A DNA stretch of 64,000 nt, from assembly GCF_000586475.1 (NCBI RefSeq), contig NZ_BAWJ01000015.1:1-64000 (forward strand). Reading direction: 5' to 3'. This document shows, piece by piece, positions 29,842 through 39,068 of this stretch (its first letter is position 1; every line of letters starts with the position of its first letter). The stretch is from Psychrobacter sp. JCM 18903. GTDB taxonomy: Bacteria > Pseudomonadota > Gammaproteobacteria > Pseudomonadales > Moraxellaceae. A program made the position numbers and the translations under genes. The notes under the pieces were generated by a model. That model had not been told where the DNA came from. It saw only the letters and a list, made by a program, of their open reading frames with translations, and did not search any database.

Positions 29842-30329
29842 CTAAACTTTGAAATGGGTAAGCTCATACCCTAATTGCTGGTAATGCTTATATTTAGCGC
29901 GTCCTGCCTCAGTGCTGACCGTATCAGGTTTGATAAGCTCTAAAATACGAGTTGGCAATGTATTGCTGGTAGCATTTATAAAGTTATTAACGGGACGTAT
30001 CGTAGTATTGAGTACGATACCTTTAAAATCGGCTGGCATATAGCTGGCAAGCAACACTGGTGCTAATAATTGATTATTAATATCAGTATGAACACCGTCA
30101 ATATCGGCGCCTTCAGGATTAGAATCTAAAAGGCGTTGATGCGGTATAAAGCTCGTATCGTCTTGTGCCCAAAGGCTTCATCAAGCGTCGACAGCAATTC
30201 ATCGTTTTTTTCGATAAGAATCAATAACGACTGGCTGCTTTTATTGAGCGCCGTCTGGGTCAGCTGACAAATAAAGCCCAAGAAATCTTGGGCTTTATTC
30301 TCAGTTAATACATAAAAGCTAACTTTCAT
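29842..30329 (-). CDS. holC: DNA polymerase III subunit chi (apparent frameshift)
   Basis: HolC links the clamp loader to single-strand DNA-binding protein. The N-terminal part (VSFYVLTENKAQDFLGFICQ) and the helix KSSQSLLILIEKNDELLSTL fit the family. One base is missing near 30171-30173; restoring it yields DEAFWAQDDTSFIPH, the conserved W-x-x-x-D-x-S-F-x-P-H motif, and continues to the C-terminus LPTRILELIKPD. Corrected length is about 163 residues, a little longer than E. coli chi. The gene lies directly after pepA, as in many gammaproteobacteria. Confidence 0.87.
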
Positions 30330-30365
30330 AGAGTGGTTTTCATTGAGTGATGATTCATCAATAGA

Positions 30366-32045
30366 TTATGCCATATTTGCACTATTTTTTAGGTATTGCA
30401 TGAATAATGGCACAGGACGACCAGTCGCGGCTTTGTCTTGACCTGAAATCCATGCCGTACCAGCGATGTCTAAATGCGCCCATGCTTGACCTTCTTCTAT
30501 AAAGCGAGATAAGAAACAGGCAGCAGTCACAGCGCCAGCACCTTTACCACCGATATTTTGAATATCAGCGATAGGGGAGTCAATCTGCGTTTGATACTCG
30601 TCATCCATCGGCATGTGCCAGATTAGATCGCCTGATAGGTTACTGGCGTTTTCTAAGTCAAACAACACATCTTCGTCATTACTAAAGACTGCCGAGCGTA
30701 CATGACCCAACGCAACCACACAAGCACCAGTCAAGGTTGCGACATCGATGATGGCTTTTGGCTGATAATACTTCTGTACATAGCATAAGGTATCGCACAA
30801 TACTAAACGACCTTCAGCATCGGTATTTAGGATTTCAACGGACTTACCGTTCATTGCTATGATGATATCGCCAGGGCGCGTTGCCTCTCCTGATGGCATA
30901 TTTTCAGCACAAGCTAGCGCACCGACGACGTTGATCGGTAGACGCGCTTCACATAGTGCTTTTAGGGTACCAAGTACCGCAGCAGAACCGCCCATATCAA
31001 ATTTCATCTCATCCATCGCCGCACCCGGTTTGATTGAGATACCACCTGAATCAAAGGTAACACCCTTACCAACAAGCACGATAGGGGCATCATCGTGTGC
31101 ACTTTGGACATTGTCTTCGCTATTCTGTTCAGCATTTTTAGCGGCTTTTTTGCTAGCAGCTTTGGTTGGTAATTTATCGGCCAATGCTTTTAGACCGCCA
31201 GCTACTTTTGCGCTGTTGGTAGTGGCTTTGCTAGTATTGCCATCAGTATTGACGCTAAAGTTAGACTTGCCGCGATACTCCATGAGTACCAACTTACCTT
31301 CTTTGGTAGAGCCTTGCGCGACCGATAAGAAGCAGTTCATACCCAGTGCTGACATCTCGTCTTCACCAAGTACCGTTACTTTTAAGAGGTCAGGATAAGT
31401 GGCTGCCAATTCCTGTGCTTGCTCAGCCATATACGCTGGGAAACAGATATTACCCGGCTCATTGGCGACATCACGGGTCAAGCTTTGACCAGTAAAGACC
31501 GCTTGTGCAAAGTCTAACGAATCTTCTAAAGACGACTCTGCCAGTAAGTAGATGTCCGTTAAAACAGGTGTTTGCTGCTCAGATTTGTACTTGTCAAAAC
31601 GATAGCTTGCTGCCAGTAGGCTCAGCGCAAATTGGCTAAACTGGTTTTCTTCTAAGCTATCACCTAACGCCACAGTGATAGAATCGACGCGTTTTTGGGT
31701 GCTCTTATAAATGGTCTTGGCAATTTTTTCTAGAACGCTATGACGCAATTTATCAACATTACCCACACCGACTAATAATAGCTGTACTGGATTTTCTTTG
31801 GTGGTTTTCTTATCACCCGCTAGCGCATAGTCAGCGACGGTTTCGCAAGCTTTGCCGTTAAAGTGTGATACTTCAATCAATTGCTCAATACGGGTTTGAT
31901 AATCGCTCAATACTGACTCAGCTAAGATATTTTTCTTATCATCGATCAAAACGACAAGGCAGGCCGCGTCTTTACTTTTGGCTTCTTTTTTGAGGATTTT
32001 TTGCGTATGGGTTTTTGGCAGTGTTTGGGTTAATTTAATATTCAT
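30366..32045 (-). CDS. pepA: Leucyl aminopeptidase PepA with low-complexity insertion
   Basis: PepA is a hexameric two-zinc M17 aminopeptidase; in E. coli it also binds DNA. Catalytic motifs are complete: VLVGKGVTFDSGGISIKPG with the active Lys and Asp, and ILNTDAEGRLVLCDTL with the metal ligands. At 559 residues it exceeds E. coli PepA (503), mainly because of about 55 Lys/Ala/Asn/Ser-rich residues between KLVLMEYRGK and the catalytic KGVTF motif. That insertion is in frame and without a stop. holC follows 36 bases downstream, so the pair may share a transcript. Confidence 0.93.
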   Translation of the reverse strand: MNIKLTQTLPKTHTQKILKKEAKSKDAACLVVLIDDKKNILAESVLSDYQTRIEQLIEVSHFNGKACETVADYALAGDKKTTKENPVQLLLVGVGNVDKLRHSVLEKIAKTIYKSTQKRVDSITVALGDSLEENQFSQFALSLLAASYRFDKYKSEQQTPVLTDIYLLAESSLEDSLDFAQAVFTGQSLTRDVANEPGNICFPAYMAEQAQELAATYPDLLKVTVLGEDEMSALGMNCFLSVAQGSTKEGKLVLMEYRGKSNFSVNTDGNTSKATTNSAKVAGGLKALADKLPTKAASKKAAKNAEQNSEDNVQSAHDDAPIVLVGKGVTFDSGGISIKPGAAMDEMKFDMGGSAAVLGTLKALCEARLPINVVGALACAENMPSGEATRPGDIIIAMNGKSVEILNTDAEGRLVLCDTLCYVQKYYQPKAIIDVATLTGACVVALGHVRSAVFSNDEDVLFDLENASNLSGDLIWHMPMDDEYQTQIDSPIADIQNIGGKGAGAVTAACFLSRFIEEGQAWAHLDIAGTAWISGQDKAATGRPVPLFMQYLKNSANMA

Positions 32046-32235
32046 ATATTTATCCTTATTGGGGTTATGACATTATAGTTATGACGTTAGCGCTATGAAA
32101 ATGGCAGATTTTTTTAATTGCTGATACCTGTTAAATTATCAGATTGTTTGGCCAATCAAGCAATCGCAATAGTGTAGCATATTGCGAGGTGAGTGCGCAG
32201 TGAGCAAGGTTTAGGTCATGGGTTCGAACCGTTTA

Positions 32236-32856
32236 CTAGCTATTAACTAACTCATCGGTTGCTACTAAAGCGGCAAATCTATCTTGCAGTGCTGCCATCG
32301 CGGTAGCATGCATGATATCAGCGCTGATTTTCCCTTTTTTATAGTCAGGCAGATCACGAGTGGCACAAGCATCATGGCAAACAAAACTGTCAAAGCCTAA
32401 ATCAAAAGCGGCTCTCACGCTTGAGCTAACACACATATGACTCATAAAGCCTGCAAAAATAATTTGCTGTTTTTGTGCAGCTGAAATAAGTGCTTGCAGC
32501 TGGGTATCATGAAACGCATTGGGATTTTTTTTGACGATGACGGTTTCACCATCCTTTGGTTGTAATTCAGCGATAATCTCGACGTTAGATGATAAAGGAT
32601 CAAAAACGTTGCCATTATCTGCGCCGTGATGGGCGATATGAAAGATAGGGACGTTCTGTTTACGAGCTTTATCTAGCAATAGTCGCGCATTTGCAAGGGC
32701 GTTCGTACCAGCTTGCCCCAATGGCATCGCCCCATCGACATATTCGTTTTGATAATCAATAAAAACCACGGCGCAATTTGACCAATCGAGCGTATCAAAT
32801 TGACCGCCAGCAAGTTCAAGTAAAGTAGAAGGGGTAGAACCGAGTTTATTTGTCAT
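32236..32856 (-). CDS. Isochorismatase-family cysteine hydrolase
   Basis: The 206-residue protein shows the family triad: Asp in CAVVFIDYQNEYVDG (near residue 30), Lys in VIVKKNPNAFHDT, and the nucleophilic Cys in FAGFMSHMCVSSSVRAAFD. The cis-peptide region before the Cys is typical. Members hydrolyse isochorismate, nicotinamide or other amides; nothing here fixes the substrate. The gene lies between pepA and the divergent lptF. AGAAT-type spacing upstream of the ATG gives only a weak ribosome site. Confidence 0.88.
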   Translation of the reverse strand: MTNKLGSTPSTLLELAGGQFDTLDWSNCAVVFIDYQNEYVDGAMPLGQAGTNALANARLLLDKARKQNVPIFHIAHHGADNGNVFDPLSSNVEIIAELQPKDGETVIVKKNPNAFHDTQLQALISAAQKQQIIFAGFMSHMCVSSSVRAAFDLGFDSFVCHDACATRDLPDYKKGKISADIMHATAMAALQDRFAALVATDELVNS

Positions 32857-33414
32857 TAATATTCTCCATTGGGCGAGCTAATTAGGAATTTTTAGTTTTC
32901 TCAGTTTAACAAGTAATCCTAATGGTGCGAGGGCAGTGATACGAATGACACACAAAGGTTTCCAAATGACATCAAGTAAAAATATCGTGCAAAGACTTAA
33001 TAAAAAGGCTTCTTAGATAAGACAAACTAATGAGTTAAATGCTCATTATTCTTTTCATATCTTATCTATTATTAGTGAGCCATACAGCGTTATAGCAAGA
33101 TGGACGCAATGTTTGCAAACACATTTCACAGCCATTTTTGAGCAAAATATGCTAGGATTAGCGGTTATCTTTATCGCTAATTTTTACAGCATGTCGCTAA
33201 CCCGTCTCGCAGATATTTTCATATCTTTTACCGTTGCTTTTAGGGCTGTTTAAGTATCTGTTTAAGTATCTGATTGAGCAGCACGGTCTTGTATTTCTAT
33301 TGTCCAGTTATCGGTATCAGCTATTGTATTTAGAGCGGTCCATAATTGTCAGTGTTTGCCAATAAAGCTGCGATAAATCGTGCGACTATCAACCTTTTTA
33401 AAAGAGTGCCCATT
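32857..33414. other. Divergent intergenic region upstream of lptF
   Basis: The spacer of about 560 bases contains a two-unit 12-bp duplication at 33248-33271 (GTTTAAGTATCT twice, perfect). An in-frame TTG at 33346 could extend lptF. No other ORF, RNA gene or strong terminator is visible. Confidence 0.55.
33248..33271 (+). repeat. Perfect 12-bp tandem duplication upstream of lptF
   Basis: GTTTAAGTATCT occurs twice in direct succession. It may be a slippage duplication within the lptF leader. Confidence 0.6.
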
Positions 33415-34726
33415 GTGATATTACGCCGCTATATGACTCAACAAGTTGCCTCAACGACCGCATTGGTTTTGGGGTTTTTAGTGGTGATGATGCTGGGCGG
33501 TCGTTTGATCCGTTACTTTGGTATTGCCGCAGAAGGCAATTTAGATATCAGCTTGTTATTTACCATCATTGGTTATAATTTGCCCTACTTTTTAGAGCTT
33601 ATCCTGCCATTAGCATTTTTTATCGCTCTCATGCTGGTATTCGGGCGGCTGTATGTCGATCAAGAAATGGCGGTGATTAATGCCAGTGGGGTGTCGCGTG
33701 GTAAACTTGCCCGTTTGATGACGCCTTTAATATTGGCATTGTTCGTTGGGGAAGCGGCTTTATCTATCGTTGGTAAACCGTGGGGCGTAGGCTCATCGGA
33801 AAGTGTCTGGCAACAGCAGGCATTGACCAGTGCTTTTGATTTAATTCGTCCCAATCAGTTTATTAGTAGCGGCAATTATCACCTCTATGTGGGCAGTTTG
33901 AGTGATGATAAAAAACAATTGCAAGATGTGATACTGATTCAATCTGAGCCTGAAAAAAAGGGTGGTGCCGCTAAAAATAATACTGCTAAAGAGGCTGCCG
34001 TCGATGTTAAAAACACCATCGATCCCGAAACAGCTGAGCAATTAAATATTTCAGACATGCCAAATATGCCAACTGCGATTACTAATAATACCAATATCAG
34101 CAAAGATACCATTACCCTCGCCAAACGTGCTGAGCAAGTTGATACGGGCGATAGCGGGGTGACGCAATTGGATTTGTTCCAAGGTCGGCGTTATGAAGTC
34201 GGTGCGGGCAGTCTTAAGTACAACCAGGTGGGCTTTGATCGTTACCGCATTACCTTGACCGAATCCTCAAAAGAAGTCATCACTGAAGATAATATCGAAA
34301 CGCAAGCGATTGGACCATTATGGCAAGCCGCGACGGGTGGTACAGCAAATAGTGGCAACTCGCTGCGTGTGGCACAAAGTGAGCTTGGCTATCGTTTGGC
34401 ATTGCCGTGGTTGATGATCATTGCACCAATGCTCGCTGTACCACTGGCGCAAGTACGTCCGCGCCAAGGTCGCTGGTTGCGCCTATTTCCTTCTATTTTA
34501 TTGTTTGTCAGCTGTGCACTGGGTATCATTTCACTCAAAAATGCTGTTAGCAAAGGCAGCGTGAGCGTCTGGGCATATGCGTGGCTCATTTTAGTTTATG
34601 GCATTGGCGCTTTATATGAATTGGGGCAGCCGTGTGCAGCATCGATTACGCTTTCGAAAACCGAAGAACACGCCTTTAACGGTTGCCGATCATCAGAGCA
34701 GTGGCTCACAAGGAGGGCAGTCCTAA
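33415..34726 (+). CDS. lptF: LPS export permease LptF (apparent one-base insertion near 3' end)
   Basis: LptF pairs with LptG and LptB to extract lipopolysaccharide from the inner membrane. The start VILRRYMTQQVASTTALVLG fits the family better than the in-frame TTG at 33346. The membrane segments, GRLYVDQEMAVINASGVSRG motif and periplasmic jellyroll are present. The periplasmic part has an Asn/Lys/Thr-rich insertion of about 70 residues. As sequenced the frame runs through into lptG. Removing one G from the run at 34623-34626 instead gives YELGSRVQHRLRFRKPK and a stop at 34724-34726 overlapping the lptG ATG (TAATG), the normal coupled arrangement. Confidence 0.87.
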
Positions 34727-35950
34727 TGAGTGTCTTATCTTCTAAACCATCCAATCCTGACTCGCAAAACGCTCATGCTAAGCGTGCTCGCAAACCTGCC
34801 AAACTAAAAGTGCTGAGCCGTTACGTCAAGCTGAACGCTTTGCTCGCAATCGTCGGAGCTGTCATAGGCTTATGGCATTACAGCTGGTATTCTCTTATTT
34901 GTCCGAGCTGGATTCGTTAGATGATAGCTATACGATGGGCGAGGCGATTAAGTATATTTTTTATCGCTCGCCTTATTTTTTAGAGCAATTTATTCCCACT
35001 GGCGCATTGCTAGGTGCAGTGGTCGGCTTGGGCTTGCTTGCCAATAAAAGTGAGCTGGTCGTGATGCGTGCCGCTGGCGTCAGCGTTTATCGTATCGTCG
35101 GTTGGGTATTGCAGCCTGCTTTGATTTTTGTGTTGCTCGCATTGATTATCAATCAGTTCGTGCTGCCGCACTCTAATCAATTGGCAAAAGAAATCAACGA
35201 CGAAGACAGCAGTTCATTGGTCACCTCGGTACGCGGTTATTGGACGTTGCAGCCACGCTTTGAGAGTACAAAAGACGGCAGTGCCAAGCCAGATGGTAGC
35301 GATATTTTGTATATCGATTATGCTGATGTGCAAGGTAATATCGGCGAAGTTAAACGTTGGCATTTAGACAATAATGGCAATCTGCAAACGGCCATTCACG
35401 CTGAGGGTGGTCGGTATATTGGTCGTGAACCTGTTAATCCTGCCAGCAGCAAACCGAGCGAGCAATATCGCTATGAGTGGCAGCTGAACAACATGACCAA
35501 GCTGATGATTAATCAGGCTTTGAGAGTAGCCAAGCCATCTCACCGTCAGATACTTTAAGTCTACCCTTTGCCCCTGAGTCGGTATATCTGCTTACCCGTA
35601 AGGCCGAAGATTTGTCATTGACTCAGCTGTATGAGCATCGTCAATTTATGCGCCAACAAGGCACGCGCTCGTTAAGTCATGAGCTGGCTTTTTGGCAAAA
35701 ACTACTGTCACCGTTGTCTATTTTGTCATTGGTGATTGTCGCCTGCTCATTCGTCTTTGGCTCATTGCGGACGCATAGCTTAGGCTTGCGTATCGTTGTG
35801 GCATTATTGTTTGGCTTGCTGTTTAGTTACGTGCAAGACTTGGTTGGCTTTATCTCATTGGCGACTGGATTTTCGCCGTTATTAATGGTGATATTACCGA
35901 TTATCGCCAGTGCGATATTGGGTGGCTATTTGCTCAAACGGCAGATGTAG
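34726..35950 (+). CDS. lptG: LPS export permease LptG (two apparent frameshifts)
   Basis: LptG is the partner of LptF in the LPS exporter. Its ATG at 34726 overlaps the lptF stop and is preceded by GGAGG. The protein has an N-terminal Lys/Arg-rich extension, then VLSRYVKLNALLAIVGAVIG, YIFYRSPYFLEQFIPTGALLG and KSELVVMRAAGVSVYRIVGW, and a C-terminal membrane domain ending ILGGYLLKRQM. Breaks lie near 34872 (missing A, giving GLMALQLVFSYLSELDSLDD) and 35519-35521 (missing T, giving NQAFESSQAISPSDT). Corrected length is about 408 residues. Confidence 0.9.
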
Positions 35951-35970
35951 CCAGATATCATTTGCCATAA

Positions 35971-36008
35971 AAAAGCCCGCTAGATCATGACGATTTAGCG
36001 GGCTTCTT
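35971..36008. terminator. Terminator between lptG and the convergent methyltransferase gene
   Basis: AAGCCCGCTA and TAGCGGGCTT form a 10-bp perfect stem around a 13-base loop, with A and T runs on the flanks. Confidence 0.8.
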
Positions 36009-36050
36009 TGATTATACAGCTTTTAATACATAAGCTTTAGCTTTTACAGC

Positions 36051-36659
36051 TTAGTCTTTGGTCGCCATGGTAATCGTATAGGTTTTGCCTTGTTTGATCT
36101 TTTCACTATTGCCAAACACTTCGGTAAACGAGCGCTTCATAAACTGACGTAGGCCATTGATTGTCACCACATAAAAACGTCCACCTTTACGCATACGAGC
36201 ATAGGCATCGAGGAAATATAAATAATGCTGCTCTTTACCTACTTTGGCTGGCAAGTTTGACATCACAAGGCTAAAGTCTTTGTCTTTTGCCACGTGATTG
36301 AAGCCATTTGATAAATGCACATCGACGTTTTTCAGACCGTTTTTCTCACAGTTACGGCGCGCATATTCGACTGCCATAAAGTCTTTATCAATCAACGTAT
36401 GCAGACCATTTGGACATTCACGCGCTGCCGTCATACCGAGTACGCCATAGCCACAGCCCAAATCAATCGAGTCGTCATCCGCTTCAAAATCAATATAATC
36501 AAGCAGCATCAAGCTACCGTCATCGAGCTTTTGCGGTGAAAAAATGCCCCACGTGGTCGAAAAATCAAATGGCTTGCCCAGTACGTCTTGGCGAAAATTA
36601 ATGTCTTCGCGCCAATGTTGGGCGTTTTTCAATAGGTCAGCAGGTGGTCTATGGCTCAT
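36051..36659 (-). CDS. RsmC-like class I SAM-dependent methyltransferase
   Basis: The 202-residue protein is a single MTS-type methyltransferase domain. The SAM-binding motif I is SIDLGCGYGVLGMTAA, an acidic motif follows in HTLIDKDFMAVEYARRN, and the motif IV position reads SLVMSNLPAKVGKEQHYLYF. It resembles the catalytic half of RsmC/RlmG rRNA guanine methyltransferases, but motif IV is NLPA rather than NPPF/Y, so the target is uncertain. The start at 36659 was preferred to 36719 because similarity and basic MSHRPP start there. Confidence 0.75.
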   Translation of the reverse strand: MSHRPPADLLKNAQHWREDINFRQDVLGKPFDFSTTWGIFSPQKLDDGSLMLLDYIDFEADDDSIDLGCGYGVLGMTAARECPNGLHTLIDKDFMAVEYARRNCEKNGLKNVDVHLSNGFNHVAKDKDFSLVMSNLPAKVGKEQHYLYFLDAYARMRKGGRFYVVTINGLRQFMKRSFTEVFGNSEKIKQGKTYTITMATKD

Positions 36660-36852
36660 GAGATTCTCGGATAATAGATAAGTAAAAGGTGGTACGCGAT
36701 GGAATAAAACAGCGTACACATTATGATGGGTATTGTAACGAGAAAAGAGGGAGTTTGCAGCATGCTATTGATTCGATAGACCAAAAACCTAGGCTATATA
36801 CTGATTTTGTAGTGTAAGATTGGTTGATAGAGATATAGCCTATGAGATTATT

Positions 36853-38109
36853 ATGAATACAACAGAGAAAGGCAATAAATTTGAAGATAAAGTGTTATCA
36901 CTTCTTATGAAAGATATCAAAAGTTTCAGCCTATCTATGGGTCATGAGAGTCATATAAAGGTTTTTAAAAAGAAAAAATATTATTCAAGGTTTCGTAAAG
37001 GGGATATAGAATTTGATATTGCTATCGAAGTATACAGAGATAAAAATATTCCAAATTATTCATCATTAATACTTGTTGAGTGTAAAGATTATAAAACAGC
37101 GGTTGGCGTTGATCAAATAAATAAGTTTTTACAAGATGTTAGAGATCTAAGTGAAGGCAGTTTTACTCATGGTTTGAAACCAATAATGGCGGTTAGCTCT
37201 AGATTAGCGAAGTCAGCTTACAATATAGCATTAGAAAGGAATGTTGGTTTAATTAAGATAAGTGATACAGATGGTTTAAAATGGGTTTTAAATAGAAGCT
37301 TTGACAAATACGGTGTCAACCAAGCTCTTAGCTCAAAGGACATATTTGTACATAGCGACCAACCAAATTATTACAATTCTAATTGGTTCTTTTATTCTCA
37401 AAATAGATGGTTTAGTAGTTTTAAGGATTATTTAAGAGACATCACTGGACAAAAGGACGAATGCTCTAAGTCTCAAGTAGTATGTTTTTCTAAAGATACT
37501 CTGGAGAATATAGCTAAAGAAATACTTACAAAAATTGAGTACCTAGATGGCGTTGTTTGTCTATCTGACTTACTATCTTACGAGGTATTAAAGAGCGTAA
37601 AATTATATAAAGACGTTATTCCCTCTGTACATGAGAAGAGCCTACTCGGTAGAGTTGATTTTAAAAGTAATGAAATTTTTATATACAAAAAAGAAATTGA
37701 AGATGAAAAAAGAGATAGATTCACTCTTGCACATGAATTGTCGCATATCCTATTAGGACACAGTCAATATTTGGATAAAGATTCATTTGAAGAACATGAC
37801 TTAGCTAGTATACAGGTTTTAGATAATTCTATGGTTGCAAAGCTTGAGTTTCAAGCGAATTACTTAGCAAGCTGTTTATTGATTCCTAGTGAGCAATTAG
37901 CAAAAGCATTTTTAAAGATATATTCTGAGTTAGGATTAAAAAGAAGAGGTGTGTTCTGGATTTATTTAGATAACCAGCCCGAAAATAAGATGATAGCTAA
38001 TAATGTTGTTAGCAAGCTGGCTCGTTACTTTGATGTTTCAAAAAGTGCTATTAAAATTAGATTAATAGGTTTTGGTCTACTTCATGACGAAAGATTGAAA
38101 GTAATTTAA
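36853..38109 (+). CDS. PD-(D/E)XK nuclease-like domain fused to ImmA/IrrE metallopeptidase
   Basis: The 418-residue protein has two parts. Residues about 8-130 look like an Mrr-type PD-(D/E)XK nuclease: Glu11 in the first helix, Asp55 in GDIEFDIAIEV, the E-x-K pair 76/78 in LILVECKDYK, and Gln88 in VGVDQINKF. Residues about 260-360 form an ImmA/IrrE-type zinc peptidase: HELSH at 294-298 in FTLAHELSHILLGH, followed by EFQANYLASCLLIP with the expected Glu-x-x-Ala-Asn. The C-terminus resembles a short helix-turn-helix (VSKLARYFDVSKSAIKIRLI). The gene is AT-rich, unlike its neighbours, and its stop overlaps the xerD stop. I know of no established function for this fusion. Defence or stress regulation is inferred. 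Confidence 0.7.
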   Translation: MNTTEKGNKFEDKVLSLLMKDIKSFSLSMGHESHIKVFKKKKYYSRFRKGDIEFDIAIEVYRDKNIPNYSSLILVECKDYKTAVGVDQINKFLQDVRDLSEGSFTHGLKPIMAVSSRLAKSAYNIALERNVGLIKISDTDGLKWVLNRSFDKYGVNQALSSKDIFVHSDQPNYYNSNWFFYSQNRWFSSFKDYLRDITGQKDECSKSQVVCFSKDTLENIAKEILTKIEYLDGVVCLSDLLSYEVLKSVKLYKDVIPSVHEKSLLGRVDFKSNEIFIYKKEIEDEKRDRFTLAHELSHILLGHSQYLDKDSFEEHDLASIQVLDNSMVAKLEFQANYLASCLLIPSEQLAKAFLKIYSELGLKRRGVFWIYLDNQPENKMIANNVVSKLARYFDVSKSAIKIRLIGFGLLHDERLKVI

Positions 38110-39044
38110 CCTCTCGGATGATGCTCAGCATGCAATTTCTGCAACCTGGCCGTCGCCACATGGGTATAAATCTGCGTGGTGGACAAATCACTGTGCCCTA
38201 GTAATAACTGCACGCTACGCAAGTCCGCGCCATGATTCAGTAGATGCGTGGCAAATGCGTGACGCAGGGTATGCGGTGATAACTCTTTATCGATACTGGC
38301 AACTTTAGCGTATTTCTTAAGCAAATACCAAAAATTCTGCCGTGTCATGTAGCCACCTTGCGCCGTCAAAAATACCGCTTGGCAATTTCCTGACTTTAAA
38401 TGTGCAATCAAATCACCACGAGCATGCGTTAGATAGTCTTCTAACGCATCGCTAGCATATTCGCCTAGTGGTACCAATCGCGTTTTATTGCCTTTCCCCG
38501 TGATTTGTAGCCAGCCAGAGTTTAGATTCACTTGCTCTAATGAGAGATTAATCAACTCGCTCACCCGCAGACCGCAGGCATATAGCACCTCTAACATGGC
38601 TTTATCACGCAGTCCGAGCGCGGTGCTGGTATCAGGCGCGGCAAGGAGATTATCGACATCTGCTTCTGCTAAGTCTTTGGGCAATGGACGACCAAGCTTT
38701 GGGCTTTTGATACGCTCGCAAGGATTGTCTTCACGCAGATTACTGGCAATCATCCACAGATAAAACTGACGCAAGCTTGAGAGCATGCGTGCTTGGGTAC
38801 GTGGTGTTTTGCCTTCTTGAGTCAAGGTTGATAAGCAGTGCAGCACGTCATCAGGCTGCCAGCGTGTCAGGGCAGTAGGATTGGTCAGCTCGCAAGAGCG
38901 CAGGTCGCGGACATACGCATTACGAGTACGCGTCGCTAGACCACGTGCCAGCATGGCTTGACGAAACTCAGTCATATAACTGGGTTCGTCATCTACTGCC
39001 AGCGCCTTAGGTTGGCGCTGTTGCACGGCACGATCACGGCTCAT
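38106..39044 (-). CDS. xerD: Site-specific tyrosine recombinase XerD
   Basis: XerD resolves chromosome dimers at dif with XerC and FtsK. The 312-residue protein has an N-terminal SAM-like domain (TEFRQAMLARGLATRTRNAY) and a catalytic domain with Arg in YACGLRVSELINLS, Lys in ITGKGNKTRLVPLG, HTLRHAFATHLLNHG and LGHSDLSTTQIYTHV, giving the full R-K-H-R-H-Y set. The C-terminal HHPRG end is typical for XerD. The 22-residue N-terminal extension is longer than usual, so a downstream ATG (MTEFRQ) is also possible. Its stop codon overlaps that of the convergent nuclease-peptidase gene by 4 bases. Confidence 0.9.
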   Translation of the reverse strand: MSRDRAVQQRQPKALAVDDEPSYMTEFRQAMLARGLATRTRNAYVRDLRSCELTNPTALTRWQPDDVLHCLSTLTQEGKTPRTQARMLSSLRQFYLWMIASNLREDNPCERIKSPKLGRPLPKDLAEADVDNLLAAPDTSTALGLRDKAMLEVLYACGLRVSELINLSLEQVNLNSGWLQITGKGNKTRLVPLGEYASDALEDYLTHARGDLIAHLKSGNCQAVFLTAQGGYMTRQNFWYLLKKYAKVASIDKELSPHTLRHAFATHLLNHGADLRSVQLLLGHSDLSTTQIYTHVATARLQKLHAEHHPRG

Positions 39045-39068
39045 AACTCAGTACTCGATGGTTGAATG

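Noticed and set aside
30859-31398. A 179-codon forward-strand frame opposite pepA
   Set aside because: It lies wholly antisense to a clear pepA, has no ribosome site and its composition mirrors the codon use of pepA.
36051-36659. Naming the methyltransferase rsmC
   Set aside because: It has only one methyltransferase domain and an NLPA instead of the NPPF/Y motif, so the rRNA target cannot be assigned.
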